Assembly: GCA_017551865.1 (NCBI GenBank)
Contig: JAFZKB010000031.1
Location: forward strand, 18,647-82,646
Origin: Clostridiales bacterium
GTDB taxonomy: Bacteria; Bacillota; Clostridia; Saccharofermentanales; Saccharofermentanaceae
Direction of reading: 5' to 3'
Length of the DNA: 64,000 nt
Part shown: positions 59,251 to 64,000 of the stretch, piece after piece
Layout: each line of letters opens with the position of its first letter
How positions within the stretch are numbered: position 1 is the first letter of the stretch
Program-made: the position numbers and the translations under genes
Notes under the pieces: model-generated
What the model was told of the DNA's origin: nothing
What the model saw: the letters and a program-made list of their open reading frames with translations, nothing else
Database searches by the model: none

Positions 59251-60885
59251 ATGCCTGTTACTGAGTATCTTGAGAGAAATGCAGATCTTTATGGTGATGA
59301 AGTCGCGCTGGTGGAATTGAATCCGGAACAGCAGGAAGTCGGCCGCATCACATGGAAAGAATATGAGCTGATCCAGCCCACGAAGACACAGGCATACCGC
59401 CGCCAGATCACATGGAAGGTCTTTGACGAGAAGGCGAACCGCCTCGCTAACATGCTCCTTTCCCGCGGAATCAAAAAAGGAAACAAGATCGGCATCCTCA
59501 TGATGAACTGCCTCGAGTGGCTCCCGATCTATTTCGGTATTTTAAAGACCGGTGCGATCGCAGTTCCGCTCAATTTCCGTTATACATCCGATGAGATCCT
59601 TTACTGCTCGAACCTTGCCGAACTGGATATCCTGTTCTTCGGTCCGGAGTTCGTTTCCCGTATCGAAAATATCGAGCCTGCGCTCCACAAGAACAGAGCC
59701 CTGATCTTTGTTGGTGAGCAGTGCCCCTCTTTTGCAGAAGATTACCGCCAGATCACAGGCGACTATTCCAGCACCCGTCCGAACATCAAGATCACGGACG
59801 AAGATTTCGGTGCGATTTATTTCAGCTCCGGTACGACCGGATTCCCGAAGGCGATCCTTCACCGTCACAGAAGTCTGACTCATGCGGCGATCGTCGAGCA
59901 GAAGCATCACTCCACATGCCGTGAGGATTGCTTCCTCTGTATCCCGCCGCTTTATCACACCGGTGCGAAGATGCACTGGATGGGATCTCTGGTTTCCGGT
60001 TCCCGCGCAGTTCTTCTCCGCGGAACCAAGCCGAAGTACATCCTCGATGCAGTTTCTTCCGAACACTGCACCATCGTATGGCTTTTAGTCCCGTGGGCAC
60101 AGGATATCCTTGATGCTCTCGATCGCGGTGACGTAAAACTTGAAGATTATAAGCTCGATCAGTGGAGACTGATGCATATCGGTGCACAGCCGGTTCCGAA
60201 GTCCCTGATCAAGAGATGGCTCGCATATTTCCCGAATCACCAGTACGACACGAACTACGGTCTTTCCGAGTCCATCGGACCCGGCTGCGTGCACCTCGGT
60301 GTTGAAAATGTCGAGAAGGTCGGCGCAATCGGCATCCCGGGCTATGGCTGGGAATGCAAGATCATCGACGAGCAGGGCAATATCGTCAAGCAGGGCGAAG
60401 TCGGTGAGCTCTGTGTCAAGGGTAACGGCGTCATGGAATGCTATTACAATAACGAGGAAGCCACAAACGAAGTCTTAAAGGACGGCTGGCTCCTGACCGG
60501 TGATATGGGACGTCAGGATGAGGATGGTTTCATCTATCTCGTCGACAGAAAGAAGGACGTCATCATTTCCGGTGGTGAGAACCTCTATCCTGTAGAGATC
60601 GAAGACTTCATCATGAAGAACGATAAGATCAAGGACGTTGCCGTCATCGGACTTCCGGACAAGCGTCAGGGCGAGATCGCCGGCGCGATCATCGAGGTCA
60701 AAGAAGGCATGACGCTTACGGAAGAAGAAGTGAATGACTTCTGCCTGCAGATGCCGAGATATAAGCGTCCGAGAAAGATCATCTTCGCACCTGTCCTCCG
60801 TAATGCGACAGGTAAGATCGAAAAGCCGAAGCTTCGTAAGATGTACGGCGAAGAGTATCTGGTTGCTTACGAGAATCAGGACTAA
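59251..60885 (+). CDS. Acyl-CoA synthetase (AMP-forming), carnitine/crotonobetaine-CoA ligase-like
   Basis: A 544-residue ANL-superfamily ligase that activates a carboxylic acid through an acyl-adenylate and transfers it to CoA. The P-loop is YFSSGTTGFPKAILHRHR. Further motifs are NYGLSESIGPG, LTGDMGRQDEDGFIYLVDRKKD (core GDMGRQDEDGF) and the C-terminal PRKIIFAPVLRNATGKIEK with the catalytic Lys. The substrate cannot be told by eye. GTAGGAGG precedes ATG 59251, and the gene stands alone between its own leader and a terminator. Confidence 0.88.
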   Translation: MPVTEYLERNADLYGDEVALVELNPEQQEVGRITWKEYELIQPTKTQAYRRQITWKVFDEKANRLANMLLSRGIKKGNKIGILMMNCLEWLPIYFGILKTGAIAVPLNFRYTSDEILYCSNLAELDILFFGPEFVSRIENIEPALHKNRALIFVGEQCPSFAEDYRQITGDYSSTRPNIKITDEDFGAIYFSSGTTGFPKAILHRHRSLTHAAIVEQKHHSTCREDCFLCIPPLYHTGAKMHWMGSLVSGSRAVLLRGTKPKYILDAVSSEHCTIVWLLVPWAQDILDALDRGDVKLEDYKLDQWRLMHIGAQPVPKSLIKRWLAYFPNHQYDTNYGLSESIGPGCVHLGVENVEKVGAIGIPGYGWECKIIDEQGNIVKQGEVGELCVKGNGVMECYYNNEEATNEVLKDGWLLTGDMGRQDEDGFIYLVDRKKDVIISGGENLYPVEIEDFIMKNDKIKDVAVIGLPDKRQGEIAGAIIEVKEGMTLTEEEVNDFCLQMPRYKRPRKIIFAPVLRNATGKIEKPKLRKMYGEEYLVAYENQD

Positions 60886-60907
60886 GATCCGTATTTAGAA
60901 AAAGACA

Positions 60908-60939
60908 AAAAAAGATCCATCAGATGATGGATCTTTTTT
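60908..60939. terminator. Bidirectional terminator
   Basis: AAAAAAGATCCATC pairs perfectly with GATGGATCTTTTTT around a four-base loop. It overlaps the last codons of the leftward PAP2 gene. Confidence 0.92.
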
Positions 60940-61483
60940 CTTTTCTCTCATTGAGTTTCTTTTCGATCTTCGGAGTCAGGTAACAGGTGAGGACTCCGAT
61001 CCCTGCGCCGATCAGCATTCCGGCCAGGACATCACTTGGAAAGTGCACGTAAAGATACATTCTCGAGTAGCACATCAAAAGCGCGGCAGGGATCAGCCCG
61101 TACGCAAGCTTCGGATGGGTATGGATCAGAATGACTGCAAAGACGGTCGCGGCAATCGCGTGTCCGGACGGAAAAGAATAGTCGCTCGGATTCTTGACCA
61201 GAAGTGTTACCTCGGGGCGCAGCCAGCAGGGACGAGCGCGGTGGATGACATTTTTCAGAATGAGGTTTCCGATCACAAGACCTGTGGTAAGTCCACCGGT
61301 CAGCATCAGTCCTTCTTTACGGGTCTGCCTGAATACCAGAAATAAAGCAGTATAGCAGATGAACATCGGCGCATTTCCGAATACGGTAAAGAACGAGAAG
61401 AACTTGTCCCAGAAAGAGGACCGCGCCATGGCCTGGAGAAAATCCAGGATGTAAAAATCGATGTTCTGAATTGAATCAAGCAT
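60920..61483 (-). CDS. PAP2-family membrane phosphatase
   Basis: A 187-residue integral membrane phosphatase of the PAP2 superfamily, acting on lipid phosphates such as undecaprenyl pyrophosphate or phosphatidate. The three catalytic motifs are visible: KNVIHRARP, PSGHA (in SFPSGHAIAATV) and SRMYLYVHFPSDVLAG. About five membrane segments. GAGGTGAAAAC lies just before ATG 61483. It is convergent with the acyl-CoA ligase gene. Confidence 0.92.
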   Translation of the reverse strand: MLDSIQNIDFYILDFLQAMARSSFWDKFFSFFTVFGNAPMFICYTALFLVFRQTRKEGLMLTGGLTTGLVIGNLILKNVIHRARPCWLRPEVTLLVKNPSDYSFPSGHAIAATVFAVILIHTHPKLAYGLIPAALLMCYSRMYLYVHFPSDVLAGMLIGAGIGVLTCYLTPKIEKKLNERKEKRSII

Positions 61484-61625
61484 GTTTTCACCTCGAACCA
61501 GCTTTGCCGGGAATAATAGTTCTTTGACAAAGTCTTTTCAAAAAGAGTGTAGCACATCCGCTCAATATCGCAACCTTTCACCAAAAATGGTAGAATAGAC
61601 CCATGCAAAAAAAAGGAGAAATGAA

Positions 61626-62723
61626 ATGGCCGATTCAATTAAGTGTCCGAACTGCAGCGGTAACCTGATCTTCGATGCTGACCGTCAGCTCATGGTCTGC
61701 GAATACTGCATGAGCAGTTTTACGGCAGAGCAGCTTCAGAATACGATCGTGCCGGAAGCTCCCGAACAAAGTGATGCCGGTGAACGCATCCATGCGGAGC
61801 AGGCCGAAGAACATATCAGGAAAAGCCTGAAAGATGAGGGTGTGCAGTTTATCTGTAATGCCTGCGGTGCAACTGTCGTTACCGATAAGAATACGAGTGC
61901 GACATTCTGCGCTTTCTGCGGATCTCCGGCGGTGATCAGCCAAAGACTCACCGATGAATTCTCCCCGGACTTTATCCTTCCTTTCAAATACGGAAAAGAA
62001 GAGGCGGTCAAGAAGTTCTTCAAGTGGTGCAAGGGCGGACGCTGGACACCATTTGACTTTGTCAGTGATAAGAATATTGAAAAACTTACGGGACTTTATG
62101 TTCCGTTCTGGCTTTATGACGTCCGAAGTGATGTAGATGTCATCGGCGAAGGTGTCGAGCAGAAATCGGTCACGATCGGCAACACAACTACAGTGACGAC
62201 CTCTTACTATCAGGTGAGAAGACGGATGGACTTAAGCTGGAAACACATTCCGCTTGACGGCGCCGAGCGCATCGACGACAAACTCATGGAAGCCATAGAA
62301 CCATTTGAATTTAAAGACATGGTGAGGTTTGATCCGGCCTATATGCAGGGATTTTTCGCTGAGAGATATGATCTGACCGGTGATGAAATGAAGGAAAGAC
62401 TCATTTCCCGACTGAAAGAATATATCACGACAGAGCTTCAGCCGACTTTTAAATTCTACAATAAGGGCGTTACCGTAAAGCAGGATAACACGCTGATCTA
62501 TGAGCCGAAGATGTTCTATGCGATGCTTCCGGTCTGGTTTTTGCATTATAAATACAATGGAAAAAACTACGATTTCTGCATGAACGGACAGACCGGCGAG
62601 GTGACCGGAAAACCGCCGGTCAGCAGACTTAAGAAGATCATCCTGTTCTTCGTCGTTCTGGCCATTACAGCCGTGCTGACAAGACTTATCGCCGGAATGT
62701 TCATGGGAGGTTTTGTCGGATGA
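61626..62723 (+). CDS. Membrane protein with two zinc ribbons
   Basis: A 365-residue protein with two four-cysteine ribbons: the first at the N-terminus (CPNCSG...CEYC, about 8-29) and the second at about 79-100 (CNAC...CAFC). A soluble region follows (FILPFKYGKEEAVKKFFKWC then LTGLYVPFWLYDV), with a C-terminal hydrophobic segment (IILFFVVLAITAVLTRLIAG, about 340-360). TFIIB-type ribbon proteins of this kind often sit beside TPM-domain proteins, as here. Its stop overlaps the next start (ATGA). Function unknown. Confidence 0.8.
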   Translation: MADSIKCPNCSGNLIFDADRQLMVCEYCMSSFTAEQLQNTIVPEAPEQSDAGERIHAEQAEEHIRKSLKDEGVQFICNACGATVVTDKNTSATFCAFCGSPAVISQRLTDEFSPDFILPFKYGKEEAVKKFFKWCKGGRWTPFDFVSDKNIEKLTGLYVPFWLYDVRSDVDVIGEGVEQKSVTIGNTTTVTTSYYQVRRRMDLSWKHIPLDGAERIDDKLMEAIEPFEFKDMVRFDPAYMQGFFAERYDLTGDEMKERLISRLKEYITTELQPTFKFYNKGVTVKQDNTLIYEPKMFYAMLPVWFLHYKYNGKNYDFCMNGQTGEVTGKPPVSRLKKIILFFVVLAITAVLTRLIAGMFMGGFVG

Positions 62724-63601
62724 GCAAGAAGAATAATAATCAGACAAATACTTCTTCTGTAAAAGAAGATCTTTCCCATGTAAAGAAGAGCATATGGGGC
62801 GAGATGAATGCCGTTTCCGGCATTATGCTATTCGTTATGGTGGCGATCGTCGTATTTTCCATTGCTGCCTTTATTTTCATGAACACCCGCCCGCCGAAGA
62901 AGGTCGAGATCATTGACGATGCGGAGATCTTCTCGGATCTTGAACTGGATATGCTGGAAGATCTGGCGAAGGATCTGAAAAAGGAACACGATATCAACGT
63001 TGTCGTAGCGACCACAAGAGATAATCCGTATGGCCTTACAGACAGCGACTGTAAAAAGCATGCGGCATCGATCTATAAATCCAACTGCATCCATACGAGC
63101 ATGCAGGACAACTCCGGTTTCTGCATCTATATCGATCTGACACAGGATGTTCCGGGCGGCCGTTTCTTCTGGCTCTATACCTATGGCACGGCGTATTTTA
63201 CCGTAGATAACGAAGAGTGTAATACTCTCTTTACGAGATACAAGAAAGACCTTCAGAATGAGAACTATTTCGATGCGATCTCCAGCATCCTGGAAGACCT
63301 CGACGAATACGACTTCCATTCCACGGGTCTTGTGGTCACCTACGGCGCATGCATTATCATTCCGCTGATCATCGCAGGACTTGTCACTCTCTTTTGTGTC
63401 GCAAATAAGAAACTCGATCCGAAACCGAATTCTTCAGAGTATATCGACAGGGAACAGAGTAAGACGCTCGAAAAGTCGGATAACTTTATTCGAAAGACCG
63501 TGAGCGTTTACCACACCAGCTCCAGCTCCGGAGGCGGAGGCGGAGGTGGCGGAGGTGGCGGCGGAGGCGGCCACAGCGGAGGCGGCGGAGGTCGCTTCTG
63601 A
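62720..63601 (+). CDS. TPM-domain membrane protein with glycine-rich tail
   Basis: A 293-residue protein with an N-terminal membrane segment (IMLFVMVAIVVFSIAAFIFM, about 35-54), a TPM-type domain (about 60-200; VEIIDDAEIFSDLELDMLED, INVVVATTRDNPYG) and a second membrane segment (about 208-230). The C-terminus is almost pure glycine, a run of 14 Gly and a final HSGGGGGRF, as in many YgcG-type TPM proteins. It overlaps the ribbon gene by four bases, so the two probably act together. The TPM domain has been linked to membrane-protein quality control in other systems. Confidence 0.83.
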   Translation: MSKKNNNQTNTSSVKEDLSHVKKSIWGEMNAVSGIMLFVMVAIVVFSIAAFIFMNTRPPKKVEIIDDAEIFSDLELDMLEDLAKDLKKEHDINVVVATTRDNPYGLTDSDCKKHAASIYKSNCIHTSMQDNSGFCIYIDLTQDVPGGRFFWLYTYGTAYFTVDNEECNTLFTRYKKDLQNENYFDAISSILEDLDEYDFHSTGLVVTYGACIIIPLIIAGLVTLFCVANKKLDPKPNSSEYIDREQSKTLEKSDNFIRKTVSVYHTSSSSGGGGGGGGGGGGGGHSGGGGGRF

Positions 63602-63620
63602 TCCATACTTCAGCTATACG

Positions 63621-63645
63621 AAGCCCCTTGCAAAAGGGGCTTTAT
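63621..63645 (+). terminator. Terminator-like hairpin after the TPM gene
   Basis: AAGCCCCTT (63621-63629) pairs with AAGGGGCTT (63634-63642). The T run is poor (TTTATATAT). Confidence 0.65.
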
Positions 63646-63791
63646 ATATACGCGCGTACGCATTATTTTTTCATTAAAGAAAACGGGCGTACGATCGGCC
63701 ATTATGCGTCGGCATGATGCCCTGCCGAAAAGGCGTGTTTCGATACTTGAAAAAAGTGTTCTGAAAATTCGAAAAAATCTCAAAAATGTGC

Positions 63792-63820
63792 TTGACATGG
63801 TATGGGTCTGGTGATAATAT
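63792..63820 (+). promoter_or_regulatory. SigA-type promoter of the rRNA operon
   Basis: TTGACA (63792-63797), a 17-base spacer and TAATAT (63815-63820). An alternative -10, TATAAT at 63818, would need a 20-base spacer. Confidence 0.75.
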
Positions 63821-63969
63821 AATCAAGCGCTTCGCGGAAGCGGGGTGCCACGGACCTTGAAAATTGAATAGAAGAGCAGAAAGTAATTACTACTTTTTAT
63901 ACGAGCCAATAGTTCAATTCATAGAGTTGAAAACAAAGTAAACAAAGAGCCAAAAGGCTCTCAAAAGTT

Positions 63970-64000
63970 TTTTTTGAGAGTTTGATCCTGGCTCAGGATG
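63970..64000 (+). rRNA. 16S ribosomal RNA, 5' end only
   Basis: AGAGTTTGATCCTGGCTCAG (63977-63996) is the universal 16S start. Counting back to position 1 gives about 63970. The gene continues beyond the right edge. Confidence 0.95.

Larger units (their letters stand above)
63602..63969. other. Upstream region of the ribosomal RNA operon
   Basis: This 368-base stretch has no gene. It holds the terminator at 63621 for the TPM gene, the rRNA promoter at 63792 and a transcribed leader of about 140 bases with the CCTTGAAAATTGAATAG sequence often seen before Firmicute 16S genes. Confidence 0.75.

Noticed and set aside
63524..63600. GGAGGCGGAGG-type repeat
   Set aside because: It is the coding sequence of the glycine-rich tail of the TPM protein, not a separate repeat element.
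1..64000. CRISPR arrays, tRNA genes, transposases and integrases
   Set aside because: I looked through the intergenic regions and found no regularly spaced repeats, no tRNA-like sequences and no recognisable transposase or integrase.

Overview
The window reads as a chromosomal segment of a Gram-positive bacterium of the class Clostridia, probably a gut- or rumen-type member of the order Eubacteriales. The signs are FabK instead of FabI in a fab-acc operon, a RemA-type DUF370 protein, a Crh-like HPr, dimeric GlyRS, pyruvate phosphate dikinase, CUT1 sugar transporters, an Agr pheromone system and strong AGGAGG ribosome binding sites. I cannot name the genus: only about 31 bases of a 16S rRNA gene are present, at the right edge.

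Layout. 1-8.1 kb: fatty acid synthesis operon fabK(partial)-fabD-fabG-fabF-accB-fabZ-accC-accDA, with the two carboxyltransferase subunits fused into one protein. 8.3-14.8 kb: a membrane-anchored orphan, a YesL-like protein, a CUT1 sugar ABC transporter (binding lipoprotein and two permeases) and an AraC regulator. 14.8-19.9 kb: a PflX-type radical SAM protein, purF, a HAD-GNAT fusion, a small lipoprotein and rplM-rpsI. 19.9-34.7 kb: a LytTR protein with a membrane partner, an amidohydrolase, tsaE-tsaB-rimI, a Crh-like HPr coupled to uvrC, a metallophosphoesterase, yicC-remA-gmk-rpoZ-glyS and ppdK.

34.7-39.6 kb is an accessory insert. It holds a GH43-like enzyme, a remnant-like small ORF, an ECF sigma/anti-sigma pair and an AbiE toxin-antitoxin pair, in visibly AT-richer DNA. 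Its right edge carries an in-frame copy of the last codons of ppdK, so the insert sits between the intact gene and a duplicate of its tail. 39.6-46.6 kb: a WD40-like protein, a membrane protein and four related zinc-ribbon membrane proteins, three of them in tandem, then a HAD phosphatase.

46.6-50.3 kb is the most interesting region: a complete Agr-type quorum-sensing system in an unusual arrangement. agrB-agrA-agrC form an operon with no agrD between the genes. A 49-codon agrD-like pheromone gene lies about 700 bases downstream under its own promoter. The agrB promoter, the agrD promoter and a third site just after agrC each carry two copies of a 16-base box spaced exactly 21 bases apart, as expected for a LytTR regulator. 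The third site faces a gene-poor, fold-rich stretch that could be an RNA output of the system.

50.3-64 kb: an orphan, a LURP-one protein, a sodium-dependent transporter, an MprF-like membrane protein, a very large solute-binding lipoprotein, an ECF transporter S component with a type III pantothenate kinase behind a structured leader, an acyl-CoA ligase, a PAP2 phosphatase, a two-ribbon protein with a TPM-domain protein, and a ribosomal RNA operon promoter with the first bases of 16S rRNA.
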